Assembly: GCA_927911235.1 (NCBI GenBank)
Contig: CAKMOY010000137.1
Location: 1 to 32,823, forward strand
Direction: 5' to 3'
Source: an uncultured Moraxella sp.
GTDB lineage: Bacteria; Pseudomonadota; Gammaproteobacteria; Pseudomonadales; Moraxellaceae
DNA length: 32,823 bases
The notes under the pieces were generated by a model. That model saw only the letters and a program-made list of their open reading frames with translations. It made no database searches and was not told the DNA's origin. Below, piece after piece: positions 10,064 through 20,091 of this stretch. Both the position numbers and the translations under genes were made by a program. Numbering within the stretch: position 1 is the first letter of the stretch; each line of letters opens with the position of its first letter.

Positions 10064-10611
10064 GGCAACAAACTCCGTAAATCAATCGGTTCAGCTTCGT
10101 TTTGAGCCGCCCCTTTAGGCTTATCTTTAATCGCCATACCTGTTACTCGGTAATAATTATAATCTGGGAATTTTCCCGGCCCAGAGATAAGTAAATGTTC
10201 TTTTTCATATACCAAATTTTGACGGTTATATTCGCCAATTTCAAAATCTGGGGTCATCTGAATTGCTGTTGTCGGACAGGCTTCTTCGCACATTCCACAA
10301 AAAATACAGCGTGAAAAATTGATACGGAAAAATTCGGCATACCAACGACCATCTTCACGTTCCGCTTTTTGCAAACTGATACATCCGACAGGACACGCCA
10401 CCGCACACAAGTTACACGCCACACAGCGTTCATCACCGTCTGGGTCTCTTGTCAAAACGATACGACCACGAAAACGGGGCGGTACAGGCACAGGCTGTTC
10501 TGGATATAAAATAGTATCACGTTTGCGTGTTGCATGGCTTGCCACCATGACAAGGGTGCGCAAAATCGTCCCCATACCTGTTACACTATTTTTTAACATT
10601 GTTAAGTACAT
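10060..10611 (-). CDS. nuoI: NADH-quinone oxidoreductase subunit I, two [4Fe-4S] clusters
   Basis: NuoI is a peripheral-arm subunit carrying clusters N6a and N6b, which relay electrons from NuoG toward NuoB. The 183-residue product shows two classical ferredoxin motifs, [16 protein letters not shown] and [17 protein letters not shown], in the middle of the protein. This is the expected CxxCxxCxxxCP pattern. A strong AAGGAGAT ribosome site eight bases upstream supports the chosen ATG over the internal MLKNSV start. It starts 13 bases after the nuoH stop and overlaps nuoJ by four. Confidence 0.97.
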   Translation of the reverse strand: MYLTMLKNSVTGMGTILRTLVMVASHATRKRDTILYPEQPVPVPPRFRGRIVLTRDPDGDERCVACNLCAVACPVGCISLQKAEREDGRWYAEFFRINFSRCIFCGMCEEACPTTAIQMTPDFEIGEYNRQNLVYEKEHLLISGPGKFPDYNYYRVTGMAIKDKPKGAAQNEAEPIDLRSLLP

Positions 10612-10624
10612 AGTTTATATCTCC

Positions 10625-11679
10625 TTAACCTATGCCATTGGTTTTAAACAAAATAAAGGCTGCCGTTCCCAATAGATTGACTAAGGTAATAGGTAAGCAA
10701 ATTTTCCAACCAAAGTTCATTACTTGGTCATAACGTGGACGCATTAACGCACCACGAGCCAAAATAAACATGGTCATAAAAAACAAGGTTTTTCCCATAA
10801 ACCAAAACAAAGGCGGAATAAAATCTAAACCATCAAATAATGGCAACCAACCACCAAAAAACAGCGTAGTAATCAGCGATGACACAAGCACAATATTAAC
10901 GTATTCACCCACAAAGAACATACCAAATTTCATGCCAGAATATTCCACATGATAACCTTCGGCAAGTTCTTGTTCGGCTTCTGGTTGGTCAAATGGAAAA
11001 CGGTGCGTTACCGCAACCCCTGCCACCATAAAGGTTAAAAAGCCTAAAATTTGTCCAAAAATATTCCAATGCCAAAAGCCACCTGCTTGCGACATGACAA
11101 TATCACGCAAATTAAACGAACCTGCCAAAGCCACCACGCCCATCAAGGATAAGCCTAAAAACACTTCGTAACTAATCGTTTGAGCAGCAGAACGTAAACC
11201 GCCTAATAGTGAATATTTGTTTGCCGATGCCCAACCACCAAACATCACCGCATAAACCGCCAAGCCTGCCATAGCAAAAAAGAACAAAATTCCAATATTC
11301 CAATCCGCACCGCCTAACGATGGCGTAACAGGCACAATAATAAAACCTGCCAAAGCAGTAAACATAGCAATTGCAGGGGCAAGCACAAATAAAAATTTGT
11401 CGGCAAATTTTGGTGTCCAGTCTTCTTTAAAAAAGATTTTTAACATATCAGCAGCGACTTGCAACGAGCCTTGCCAGCCCACACGGTTTGGGCCGTAGCG
11501 GTCTTGCCACAGTGCAAGCATACGACGTTCATACGGAATCATCAAGGCAGCAAAAATCACCACCGCCAAAAAGATAACAACCGACTGCCCTATCAAAAAA
11601 TCACTTGCCAAGTCTCTACTGTCAATAAACCTGACAACCAACTTGGTAAGTTTGGCATTTGTCTTAACGTGTGTTCCAT
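10625..11679 (-). CDS. nuoH: NADH-quinone oxidoreductase subunit H (5' end frameshifted as read)
   Basis: NuoH (ND1 homologue) is the membrane subunit that forms the quinone entry chamber with NuoB and NuoD. The long open frame (338 codons from a TTG) contains [18 protein letters not shown] and [18 protein letters not shown], the highly conserved loops of the family. The true start is most likely the ATG at 11679, which overlaps the nuoG stop (TAATG). That frame reads [27 protein letters not shown] and then stops. Adding one base to the A6 run at 11595-11600 joins it to [13 protein letters not shown], giving 351 residues with a first helix that fits the family. The TTG-initiated start would encode a non-hydrophobic, out-of-frame N-terminus. 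Confidence 0.93.
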
Positions 11680-14609
11680 TACACTGCTCCTGCTTTATAA
11701 AAACTTACCATGACATCTGGCTGGCTCAACTGTGCCGTTAAAGCTGGCACTTGCCCAACAGGATAACCGACACAGCCTTCCGCTAAATAATCCACCAATT
11801 TGACAGGCAAGGTAACGCTAATTTCACCTGCTTTGACCGTTAAGCTATCGCCAACTTGTAATTGCCAAGTTTGTGCATCATCGGCTGATACGCTAAACAC
11901 AGGCTCAACCAACTGTGATGCCACGACTTCGCTACGTCTGGTCAAACTATCACTTGCAAAAATATTGTAAATCGGTACAAGGGTTTCATTTGATTTTGCG
12001 TCATCAAAATTTGGGGCAACGTATTCACGTTTTGGCAAACGGTTGATACGGTCAAACAAACGCACACCGGGGTCGCCATTTTTCAGATGTCCGCCCACTT
12101 TATCTTGATATTTGTTCCACGCTTGTGGCGAGTTCCACCCTGCCGACCACGCAAACGGAATCATAGACGAATCGGTCTGTGTACCAACGTAACCTTCTTG
12201 GGAAAAGGTCAAACTTGTATCTTTATCTTTTGGTTGCTCTGGCTCATGTACCGAAATTGGGGCTCGCATAGATGTACGCCCAGAATAACGGCGTGGCTCA
12301 CGTGCAATTTTTAAGCCTGTAATGCGATAATCTGCGGTTGGCGATGCATCTTTAATGCCTTGCAAGGCAGGATTGACTTCTGCCACACTACTCACCACGT
12401 CATCAAGCTGTACCCACTCAATCGCACGGCCGTTTAATTCCGCTTCAATCGCATGAAGCCAACGCCAACTTTCTTTTACCATGTCTTGCGGTTGGTAATA
12501 GGCTCGGTCATACACTTGGAAAAAGCGTTGGGCTCGTCCTTCGGCTGAAACAAGTGTACCGTCCGCTTCGGCAAAAGTCGCCACAGGCAAAATCACATCC
12601 GCTTTGTCATGCCAATGATAATTTTCATGGTCTAACACAACTAACGTTTTGTTTTGGGTTAATTGGTTAAATTGGCTATCGGTTAAACGCTCACCAATGT
12701 CATTTTCCATAATCACAACAACTTCGGCATCGCTATCTAACACATCATCAAGTGGCAAACCACCCAACAAGTTTACACCAATGCTGTTAGCTTTTGGCAC
12801 AGTTAAATACAACCCTGCTTTATCAGCATAACCTTTAGTCGCTTGCATACGTTGCGGACGCTTGAGTTTTTTGGCTTGTTCAGCAAATGCAGTTTCGTCA
12901 AGTGTTTGTTTTAATTGGGCTTGTTCTTCATCAATTTTGGCAAGCTCAATTTCAACTTCCGCATTGTGTGCGTTAATCACACCTTTTTCATGTGTAATCA
13001 CGTCAAAACGTTTTGGCTGAATATTGTTGGCAATTTGTGCCGCCGCTTCAATAATGGCGATATTACCCAAAGACGTACCTGCGATAATCAGCGGTTTTGT
13101 CGCTTTTAACAAGGTTTGGGCGATATGTTTGGCAAATGCCGTCATATCGCTATTATCAGTTTCATCAATTAACAAATCTTTTGGCAATTGATGTGTGTCT
13201 AAGCCATTCATTTGATTGGCAATTTCAAAGCCCAATTTTGCAATATCGTTTGGCGTTGCCACACAGCTGACTTCGGCAATATCGTCCAGTTTCGTGTCTT
13301 TTACATCAATGACAAAAATCGGACTTAACGCTTTTTGACCGATACGTCTAACAGGCTCGGCAAGCCATTCTTGCGTACGCAAGGCATCTGCCATTGCTTT
13401 GGCTTTGTTTTTAGATGCTTGGCGAACTGCTAATGCTACTCGTGGACTGGTTTGGGTTAAATCTTCGCCCAAAATCAGCACCGCATCATAGCTTTCAATT
13501 TCACGCAACGTTGGATTGTAAACATCTTCGGTTGTTAAAACATCAATACATTTTTGAACTAAAGTTTGTTCTTTTTTACTCACGCCAATGCTAAAGTTTT
13601 CACTACCGACCAAACGTTTTAACGCATAATTAGACTCAAGACTGGCAACAGGCGAACCAATTCCCAACACTTTTTTATCTGTTAAACGTTTTTTCACCGC
13701 ATCAATGGCATAATCCACGCCAATTTTTTCTTGGTAATTGCCAATGCGTTCAACGGCTTGGGTTGGGCGGTCATCACGATTGACATAACCATAACCAAAA
13801 CGCCCACGGTCGCACAAGAAATAGGCATTCACATCGCCATTAAAGCGGTTTTCAATACGGCGAAGTTCGCCATAACGCTCACCTGCCGAAATGTTACAGC
13901 CTGTAGAACAGCCATGACAAATGCTCGGTGCGTACTGCATATCCCATTTACGGTTGTAGCGGTCGGCATGGGTTTTGTCGGTAAATACGCCTGTTGGGCA
14001 AACTTCAGTCAAGTTACCAGAAAATTCACTTTCCAATTGACCGTCTTTATCACGCCCAAAATACACACGATTATTTGACGCATAGACGCCCAAATCTTCG
14101 CCTCCTGCGTAATCTTTATAAAAACGCACACAGCGATAACAAGCGATACAACGGTTCATTTCATGTTTAACAAACGCCCCTAAATCTTGGTTGTGGTGAG
14201 TACGCTTGGTAAAACGGTAACGGCGATGATTATGCCCAGACATATACGTCATGTCTTGCAAATGACAATGACCGCCTTCTGGACAAGTCGGACAGTCGTG
14301 TGGGTGGTTGGTCATGATGTATTCAATCAGACTTTTGCGAAAGTTTTTGACTTCCGTATCCGTAACCGAAATGTACATATCTTCGGTTGGATTGACCATA
14401 CACGACATAACAAGTCGCCCACGACCTGCTTCGTAATCTTCTTTGTTGTTATACTGCTTCACCGCACATTGACGGCAAGACCCCACCGAGCCTAACGCAG
14501 GGTGATAACAAAAATACGGTACATCAATGCCAAGCGACAAACAAGCCTGTAACAAGTTATCCGCACCGTCCACTTCAACGGTTTTACCATCTATATGAAT
14601 AATTGCCAT
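11679..14609 (-). CDS. nuoG: NADH-quinone oxidoreductase subunit G
   Basis: NuoG is the large Fe-S subunit of the NADH dehydrogenase module. The N-terminus binds a [2Fe-2S] cluster ([15 protein letters not shown]...C). Next come the HxxxCxxCxxxxxC motif [14 protein letters not shown] for N5 and [10 protein letters not shown] for N4. [13 protein letters not shown] with a later [13 protein letters not shown] supplies the extra N7 cluster known from E. coli-type enzymes. A molybdopterin-oxidoreductase-like domain fills the rest. At 976 residues it is longer than the E. coli protein (about 908). A charged, probably helical insert ([19 protein letters not shown]) lies past residue 550. It starts nine bases after the nuoF stop. 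The frame is intact. Confidence 0.97.
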   Translation of the reverse strand: MAIIHIDGKTVEVDGADNLLQACLSLGIDVPYFCYHPALGSVGSCRQCAVKQYNNKEDYEAGRGRLVMSCMVNPTEDMYISVTDTEVKNFRKSLIEYIMTNHPHDCPTCPEGGHCHLQDMTYMSGHNHRRYRFTKRTHHNQDLGAFVKHEMNRCIACYRCVRFYKDYAGGEDLGVYASNNRVYFGRDKDGQLESEFSGNLTEVCPTGVFTDKTHADRYNRKWDMQYAPSICHGCSTGCNISAGERYGELRRIENRFNGDVNAYFLCDRGRFGYGYVNRDDRPTQAVERIGNYQEKIGVDYAIDAVKKRLTDKKVLGIGSPVASLESNYALKRLVGSENFSIGVSKKEQTLVQKCIDVLTTEDVYNPTLREIESYDAVLILGEDLTQTSPRVALAVRQASKNKAKAMADALRTQEWLAEPVRRIGQKALSPIFVIDVKDTKLDDIAEVSCVATPNDIAKLGFEIANQMNGLDTHQLPKDLLIDETDNSDMTAFAKHIAQTLLKATKPLIIAGTSLGNIAIIEAAAQIANNIQPKRFDVITHEKGVINAHNAEVEIELAKIDEEQAQLKQTLDETAFAEQAKKLKRPQRMQATKGYADKAGLYLTVPKANSIGVNLLGGLPLDDVLDSDAEVVVIMENDIGERLTDSQFNQLTQNKTLVVLDHENYHWHDKADVILPVATFAEADGTLVSAEGRAQRFFQVYDRAYYQPQDMVKESWRWLHAIEAELNGRAIEWVQLDDVVSSVAEVNPALQGIKDASPTADYRITGLKIAREPRRYSGRTSMRAPISVHEPEQPKDKDTSLTFSQEGYVGTQTDSSMIPFAWSAGWNSPQAWNKYQDKVGGHLKNGDPGVRLFDRINRLPKREYVAPNFDDAKSNETLVPIYNIFASDSLTRRSEVVASQLVEPVFSVSADDAQTWQLQVGDSLTVKAGEISVTLPVKLVDYLAEGCVGYPVGQVPALTAQLSQPDVMVSFYKAGAV

Positions 14610-14618
14610 GCTAATTCC

Positions 14619-16088
14619 TTACACTGATTGCTCATTGGTTTTGGTTGGCTGATACACTTCAACTTTAGACGGAACGCCTGTTTTTGATAACTGTTCCACT
14701 TCAACGGTTTTATTATCAATTTTAGCTTCAAATTCATGTCTAAAATATTTTAACGCACTCATCAACGGCTCAACCGCCCCCGGTGCGTGAGCACAAAAGG
14801 TTTTACCAAGCCACAAATCTTTAGTTAATTGTTGTAAAACGTCCAAATCGGTGATTTTGCCTTTACCGTCATCAATCGCTGTTAAAGTTTTGACACCCCA
14901 CGGCAACCCATCTCGGCAAGGCGTACACCAGCCACAGCTTTCACGTTGGAAAAATTGTTGTAAATTTTTTGACAAACTTACCATGTCTTGCGTTTCATCA
15001 ACCACCATCATCAAGCACGTTCCAAGACGGCTACCTGCTTTCATAATTGGGTCAAAATCCATCACCAAATCAAGATGTTCATCGCTTGCCGTCAAAAAGT
15101 CGGTGGACGCTCCCCCCGGTAGCCATGCTTTTAATGTTAAGCCGTCTTGTAAACCACCTGCCAATTCAATGATTTCACGAGCGGTATAACCAAACGGCAA
15201 CTCCCACAGGCCTGCATCTTTGACACGACCCGAACAGCCCATAATCTTTGTACCGGGGGTTTCAGACTTGCCTTTTGCCTTTGGAATGTTCAAATACCAA
15301 TCCACACCATTTAGCATGATAGCCGACATATTGTTAAGCGTTTCTACGTTATTAACAACGGTTGGGCGACCCCAAGCCCCAGAGACTTGCGGAAATGGCG
15401 GTTTTGTTCTTGGGTTGGCTCGTCTGCCTTCTAAGCAGTTAATGAGTGCCGTTTCTTCCCCACAAATATAACGCCCTGCCCCTGTATGCACGTGCAAATC
15501 AAAGCTAAAATTTGTGCCTAAAATGTTATCGCCAAGCAAATTATTTGCCAAAAGCTCATCAATGGCATTTTGCAAACGCTCTGCCGCCAAAATGTACTCG
15601 CCACGAATAAAGATATACCCTGCACTTGCCCCAATGGCATAAGCGGTGATGAGCATACCTTCAATCAATTGAAACGGCAAACGCTCCATCAAAAGGCGGT
15701 CTTTAAACGTCCCCGGTTCCATTTCATCGGCATTACACACCAAATAACGCATACCTCCATCTGGCGGTGTCATAAACGTCCATTTTAATCCTGCGTTAAA
15801 CCCTGCACCACCACGCCCACGCACGTTGGCGGTTTTTATCATGTCGCCCACTTCTTTTGGCGTTTTTGATAAGGCGATTTTTAAGCCGTCAAAACCTTTT
15901 AGGGCAAGATAATCGGCAAGTTTTAACACCGCATCATGATGAAACAATCGCCATGTTAAAGGGTGAGTTTCGCACGTTGGCTCTTGACCTTTTTCTAAGC
16001 CGACACCCCAAATCGGAATGCGTTGCTTGTTCAATTGACTAGGTGCAAGTCCGTTTTTGCGAGCTTCAATTTGTTCTTGTAAATTCAT
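14619..16088 (-). CDS. nuoF: NADH-quinone oxidoreductase subunit F (FMN/NADH site)
   Basis: NuoF oxidises NADH through FMN and passes electrons to cluster N3. The 489-residue product contains the nucleotide/FMN glycine-rich motif GRGGAGFNAGLKW, the PGTFKDRLLMER FMN-contacting region, and the N3 cysteines ESCGWCTPCRDG plus a later CAHAPG cysteine. It is some 40 residues longer than E. coli NuoF. The extra length is at both ends: an N-terminal extension before the conserved core and a hydrophilic tail (EQLSKTGVPSKVEVYQPT). Its ATG overlaps the nuoE stop by four bases (ATGA), which indicates coupling. Confidence 0.97.
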   Translation of the reverse strand: MNLQEQIEARKNGLAPSQLNKQRIPIWGVGLEKGQEPTCETHPLTWRLFHHDAVLKLADYLALKGFDGLKIALSKTPKEVGDMIKTANVRGRGGAGFNAGLKWTFMTPPDGGMRYLVCNADEMEPGTFKDRLLMERLPFQLIEGMLITAYAIGASAGYIFIRGEYILAAERLQNAIDELLANNLLGDNILGTNFSFDLHVHTGAGRYICGEETALINCLEGRRANPRTKPPFPQVSGAWGRPTVVNNVETLNNMSAIMLNGVDWYLNIPKAKGKSETPGTKIMGCSGRVKDAGLWELPFGYTAREIIELAGGLQDGLTLKAWLPGGASTDFLTASDEHLDLVMDFDPIMKAGSRLGTCLMMVVDETQDMVSLSKNLQQFFQRESCGWCTPCRDGLPWGVKTLTAIDDGKGKITDLDVLQQLTKDLWLGKTFCAHAPGAVEPLMSALKYFRHEFEAKIDNKTVEVEQLSKTGVPSKVEVYQPTKTNEQSV

Positions 16089-16594
16089 ACATATTGCTCC
16101 AATAACATTGGCACTTCGCTTGGTAGCACAGGCCCGTAGGTATCTTCATCCACTAGCACGCTTGCCCCTTTGTCGCAGTTACCAAGACAACAAATCGGCA
16201 ACAAGGTAAAACGTCCGTCTGCGGTGGTTTGCCCAAAGTCAATGCCAAGTTCACGTTTAAAGCTGTCCGCTAGGCTTTCCGCTCCGTTTAGGTAGCAAGC
16301 AATGCTATCGCACAGCAAAATCACATGACGACCGACAGGCGAGCGGTAAATGCGGTTAAAAAATGTCGCCACACCCTCCACGTCCGCCACAGGTATGGAC
16401 AACATATGGGCTATGGCGGCCACTTGGGCATCGTCCACCCAGCCGTTACGTTTTTGAACGAGTTTTAGGGCATCAAGCACCGCTGCCCGAGCTTGTGGGT
16501 AGTGATGAATGTGATGATGAATGCCGTCAATTTCTTGGGGCGTTAAAATGGTGTGAATGTCCACTTTGGGGGTTTTGTCGGTAACAATTTTCAT
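16085..16594 (-). CDS. nuoE: NADH-quinone oxidoreductase subunit E, [2Fe-2S]
   Basis: NuoE carries the off-path [2Fe-2S] cluster N1a of the NADH module. I chose the ATG at 16594 (MKIVTDKTPKVDIH), preceded by AAAAAAGGTTACC, giving 169 residues. An upstream in-frame ATG at 16627 would add MFYNLNIKKVT with no convincing ribosome site. Four cluster cysteines are visible in LLCDSIACYL and ICCLGNCDKG. The gene is not adjacent to nuoCD as usual: a two-gene cassette lies between them, so nuoE-N depends on read-through of that cassette or on a promoter in 16595-16690. Confidence 0.96.
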   Translation of the reverse strand: MKIVTDKTPKVDIHTILTPQEIDGIHHHIHHYPQARAAVLDALKLVQKRNGWVDDAQVAAIAHMLSIPVADVEGVATFFNRIYRSPVGRHVILLCDSIACYLNGAESLADSFKRELGIDFGQTTADGRFTLLPICCLGNCDKGASVLVDEDTYGPVLPSEVPMLLEQYV

Positions 16595-16637
16595 GGTAAC
16601 CTTTTTTATATTTAAATTGTAAAACATTGTGCCAATG

Positions 16638-16690
16638 ATTTAATAATGATATTTAATAACGAGTTAAGGTATTTAATAATGAATTAAAGT
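16638..16690. repeat. A+T-rich 20-bp tandem repeat upstream of nuoE
   Basis: Two full units, ATTTAATAACGAGTTAAGGT (16651-16670) and ATTTAATAATGAATTAAAGT (16671-16690), match at 17 of 20 positions. A 13-base partial unit (ATTTAATAATGAT) precedes them. They fill the gap between the permease stop and nuoE and could be binding sites, or a leftover of the cassette insertion. Confidence 0.7.
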
Positions 16691-17450
16691 TTAATTAAAC
16701 TGAATGCCCAATTTTAGAGCCAATACCAATAAAACAATAAAAATTAACATTTTAAAAAAATTTGGGCTAATCTTAGCTCTCAACCAAATGCCAACATACA
16801 ATCCAATAATAGACAATATGGAGAGTAAAAATATTAAACCGTATTCACTCTTATTTAATAACAAATACTGGTCTTTTAGCATATATATTTGAACAATTTT
16901 CGCCAAAAGATAGCATAGGTTGCTTGCTTTTGCGATGCGATTTTTATCCTCTGTTTCACTAAGCAAAAATATTAACAATATGGGGGACATGGCATTGGTT
17001 GAACCGCCAATAATGCCTGCCAAAAACCCAAATAGAACCATATTCTTATTATTGGCAACCACTTGAATATTTTTTGCTTTTGCACATACATTTAAAATGC
17101 CATTGACAGAATAATACAATGTAATGATTGCCATCAGTAAAAACAGCCAAGACACTGGAAGTATCAAAAGCAGCTTTACCCCCAAAATGCTGCCAACGAC
17201 GCTACCAATAGCAAGCAATTTATAGGTTTTTAAATAATAAACAATCTCTTGGTAAAAACCCTTTTTTATTATTGCTACATAGAACCAACAAGCTCATTAA
17301 CAGGCTTGGTAATGCCACCAAGGCAACAACCTTAGACAATGGCATGATAAAAGCCAATGCGGTTGTACCGAGCATCGGAAATCCCATGCCTGTAATTCCG
17401 TGCAGTATGGCGGCAGCAATAAAAACAATAGATTGTATTATTTCTTGCAT
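16691..17450 (-). pseudogene. TauE/SafE-family membrane permease, frameshifted as read
   Basis: The TauE/SafE (DUF81) family is made of eight-helix inner-membrane proteins linked to export or import of sulfite, sulfoacetate and other organic anions. The two half-repeats are visible: HGITGMGFPMLGTTALAFIMP near the N-terminus and GFLAGIIGGSTNAMSPILLIF in the second half. The halves are in different frames. Removing one base from the A5/C3/T6 stretch at 17254-17267 joins them (NNKKGFYQEIVYYLKTYKLL), giving 252 residues, the normal family length. The ATG has an AAGGACGGTC ribosome site and lies nine bases after the oxygenase stop, so the two are a coupled pair inside the nuo operon. Substrate cannot be told from sequence. 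Confidence 0.82.
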
Positions 17451-17459
17451 GACCGTCCT

Positions 17460-18239
17460 TTATACAGTAATTCTTGCTCTAATATAATGCCTGTTTTTAT
17501 CTGTATAATCAGTTCTGACATGCAAACCATTGACATTATCAATAATAATCAAATCATCATCTTGTGCAGAAAATTCTTGAATATCACTCGCGTTTTTTAT
17601 AATATTTACAAGATAATCAAGTGCAAGTACCATTTCCTCTGATACTTTATTTCTATTTTCTTCAATACCTTTATAGATACAATCACTTCTAAATCTAATC
17701 ATTTGAGTATTGACCGATAAGATATTACTCCATATAACACCTTGTTTCTTATCAAATGATGTTGGTGTCTTAAATGGATATAAATTGCCCGTTAATGTTT
17801 TTAAGTGTTTTTTACCAATTTCTGTTTTAGATAACTGATTTACAATATCTGATGAACTTAAAAATAAAGAATTACTTCCATCATTGGCTGGTTTTACTAC
17901 ATACATAACCAAATAACTTTCTGGGTTTTCACTAAAAGATGAATCACTATGAAGTGGACACTCTCCAACATCTTCCGAGAAAGTTATATCATTATTTATT
18001 ACATAGTCATCGCCACGATATTTAATATCCCAAAATATAGATTTAAAACCATCATCTTTGTGGTTTGTCAGTATTCCTAACTGAGATAGAAAGTCAAATA
18101 ATTTCTTGTTTCTTTGGCTGTCATCAAGGTGGTTTAGATTAAGACCGCGAACAATACAATAACCAATACTCTATACTGTATTGTGAATTTCTTCTATCAA
18201 ACTATTATTGTTTGCAGATAGAATATACTTTTGATTCAT
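17460..18239 (-). pseudogene. TauD/TfdA-like Fe(II)/2-oxoglutarate oxygenase with one in-frame amber codon
   Basis: From the ATG at 18239 (AGGAG six bases upstream) one frame runs 260 codons and is broken only by a TAG at codon 23 (18171-18173). CAG to TAG would explain it and would restore NTVQSIGYCIVRGLN. The iron ligands of the family are present: H97-S-D99 in CPLHSDSSFSENP and H240 in DNVNGLHVRTDY. R250 and R254 follow, about the TauD distance for the 2-oxoglutarate arginine. Such enzymes hydroxylate small molecules; TauD itself frees sulfite from taurine. Pairing with a TauE-like permease makes a sulfonate role possible, but that is inference only. Base composition is far lower in G+C than nuoCD (14/60 in 17641-17700 against 31/60 in 18601-18660), which suggests acquisition by transfer. 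Confidence 0.72.
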
Positions 18240-18306
18240 AACATACTCCTATTTTAATAACTCTTAGAGCAATTTTTAAATCGCCATCAATTTGAGAAGA
18301 GGACAG

Positions 18307-20079
18307 TTACCTATCCACATCCGCCATAACGACATCAATAGACGCAAGATAAATAATCAAATCCGACACCAAACTACCATTAATCACCGCAGGCATCTGT
18401 TGCAAATGAGCAAAAGTTGGCGTACGAATACGAGTACGATAACTCATCGTAGAACGGTCAGAAATCAGCGTATAATTGGTAATCCCTTTCACCGCTTCCA
18501 CCATCATAGAGCTTTCGCCCGCAGGCATCACAGGCCCCCACGACACCGAAATAAAGTGATTAATCAAGGTTTCAATATCGTTTAACGTACGGTCTTTTGG
18601 CGGTGGCACAGCTAATGGGTGGTCGGCTTTGTACGCACCAGACGGCATATTATTCAAACATTGTTCAATAATTTTGAGTGATTCACGGATTTCACCGATT
18701 TTTACCAAACAACGGTCATACGCATCACCGTTATAGGCAACGGGCACTTCAAAATCAAAATTTTCATAGCCAAGATAAGGACGAGCCTTACGCAAATCGT
18801 ACTCAATCCCTGTCGCACGCAAGCCAGCCCCTGTTACACCCCAAGCCAATGCCGATTTTGCATCGTATTGGGCGACTTGTTGCGTACGCAATTGTAAAAC
18901 TTTGTTGGTCATGGTCGCTTTAAAATATTCGTCAATGCGTTTTGGCATCCAGTCCAAAAACTCACGAACCAAGCGTTCCCAACCGTTTGGCAAGTCCATC
19001 GCCGTACCGCCAATTCTAAACCACGCAGGGTGCATACGATAGCCTGTTACCGCTTCAATCACATCATAGGCTTTTTGGCGGTCGGCAAACATATAAAACA
19101 CAGGGGTCATACCGCCCGCATCTTGGATAAACGTTCCCCAATACAGCAAGTTATTGGTAATACGGAAAAACTCACTCATCATAATGCGAATGATATTGGC
19201 TCGGTCTGGCACGGTAATCCCTGCTAATTTTTCCACCGCTATGATATACGGCAACTCATTCATCACACCACCAAGATAGTCAATACGGTCGGTATAAGGG
19301 ATAAATGAATGCCAAGTTTGACGTTCGGCGATTTTTTCCGCCCCACGGTGGTGATAGCCAATATCTGGGATACAATCCACCACTTCTTCACCGTCAAGCT
19401 GTAGCACGACACGGAACGCACCGTGGGCCGATGGGTGGTTTGGTCCAAGATTTAGGAACATAAAGTCTTCATCACGACCGCTACGTTTCATACCCCATTC
19501 TTCTGGGATAAAACGCAAATTTTCTTGTTCAAACATTTGTTTACCTTTATCAAGGTAATACGGCGGAACTTCGGTCGCACGAGAGGCGTATTCTTTACGC
19601 AGTGGGTGTCCCTCCCAATATTTTGGCAACAAAATACGGGTCAGATGCGGATGTCCGTCAAATTTGATACCGAACATATCCCAGACTTCACGCTCATACC
19701 AGTTGGCATTTGCCCAAATGCGAGTAGCGGTCGGAATGTTTAAATCGTCTTCTTTTAACGCCACTTTGACACGAATATCACTGTTACGTTCAATAGACAT
19801 AAGATGATAAAATACCGTAAAATCGCTGTCTGGCTGACCATCACGATGTTGGCGTAAACGTTCGTCAATCGCTGATAAGTCAAGCAACATGACGTAAGGT
19901 TTTGGTAATTTTCGCAAAAACAATAGCACGTCCAAAAGTTGTGAACGTTCTACCCAAATGGTTGGAAAATTATCAAATGTTTTTTGTTCAATAAACTGCC
20001 CTGAGAATTTTTTATTTAACTCATCAATAACGGCAAACGCCCCTGTATTTTGTGGCGTATTTTCTGCGACTGTTACCAT
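18307..20079 (-). CDS. nuoCD: NADH-quinone oxidoreductase fused subunits C/D
   Basis: This is a single polypeptide joining the 30-kDa (NuoC) and 49-kDa (NuoD) subunits, as in E. coli and other gammaproteobacteria. The NuoC part covers about residues 1-190 ([23 protein letters not shown]). The NuoD part follows from about 205 ([21 protein letters not shown]). It contains [20 protein letters not shown] near the quinone site and ends in [11 protein letters not shown], the conserved hydrogenase-like C-terminus. The length of 590 fits the fused form (about 595-600). The ATG follows AAAGGGAAAATTT and is 12 bases from the nuoB stop. The gene downstream is the oxygenase cassette rather than nuoE. Confidence 0.98.
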   Translation of the reverse strand: MVTVAENTPQNTGAFAVIDELNKKFSGQFIEQKTFDNFPTIWVERSQLLDVLLFLRKLPKPYVMLLDLSAIDERLRQHRDGQPDSDFTVFYHLMSIERNSDIRVKVALKEDDLNIPTATRIWANANWYEREVWDMFGIKFDGHPHLTRILLPKYWEGHPLRKEYASRATEVPPYYLDKGKQMFEQENLRFIPEEWGMKRSGRDEDFMFLNLGPNHPSAHGAFRVVLQLDGEEVVDCIPDIGYHHRGAEKIAERQTWHSFIPYTDRIDYLGGVMNELPYIIAVEKLAGITVPDRANIIRIMMSEFFRITNNLLYWGTFIQDAGGMTPVFYMFADRQKAYDVIEAVTGYRMHPAWFRIGGTAMDLPNGWERLVREFLDWMPKRIDEYFKATMTNKVLQLRTQQVAQYDAKSALAWGVTGAGLRATGIEYDLRKARPYLGYENFDFEVPVAYNGDAYDRCLVKIGEIRESLKIIEQCLNNMPSGAYKADHPLAVPPPKDRTLNDIETLINHFISVSWGPVMPAGESSMMVEAVKGITNYTLISDRSTMSYRTRIRTPTFAHLQQMPAVINGSLVSDLIIYLASIDVVMADVDR

Positions 20080-20091
20080 AAATTTTCCCTT

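Noticed and set aside
16628..16690. Tandem repeat read as an IS end or attachment site
   Set aside because: The units are A+T-rich tandem copies, not inverted termini. The 9-base direct repeat near the other cassette end is too short and A+T-rich to prove a target duplication.
18292..18585. Plus-strand His/Arg-rich ORF and similar ones opposite nuoCD and nuoB
   Set aside because: These are shadow frames of strongly conserved minus-strand genes, with composition driven by the opposite codons.
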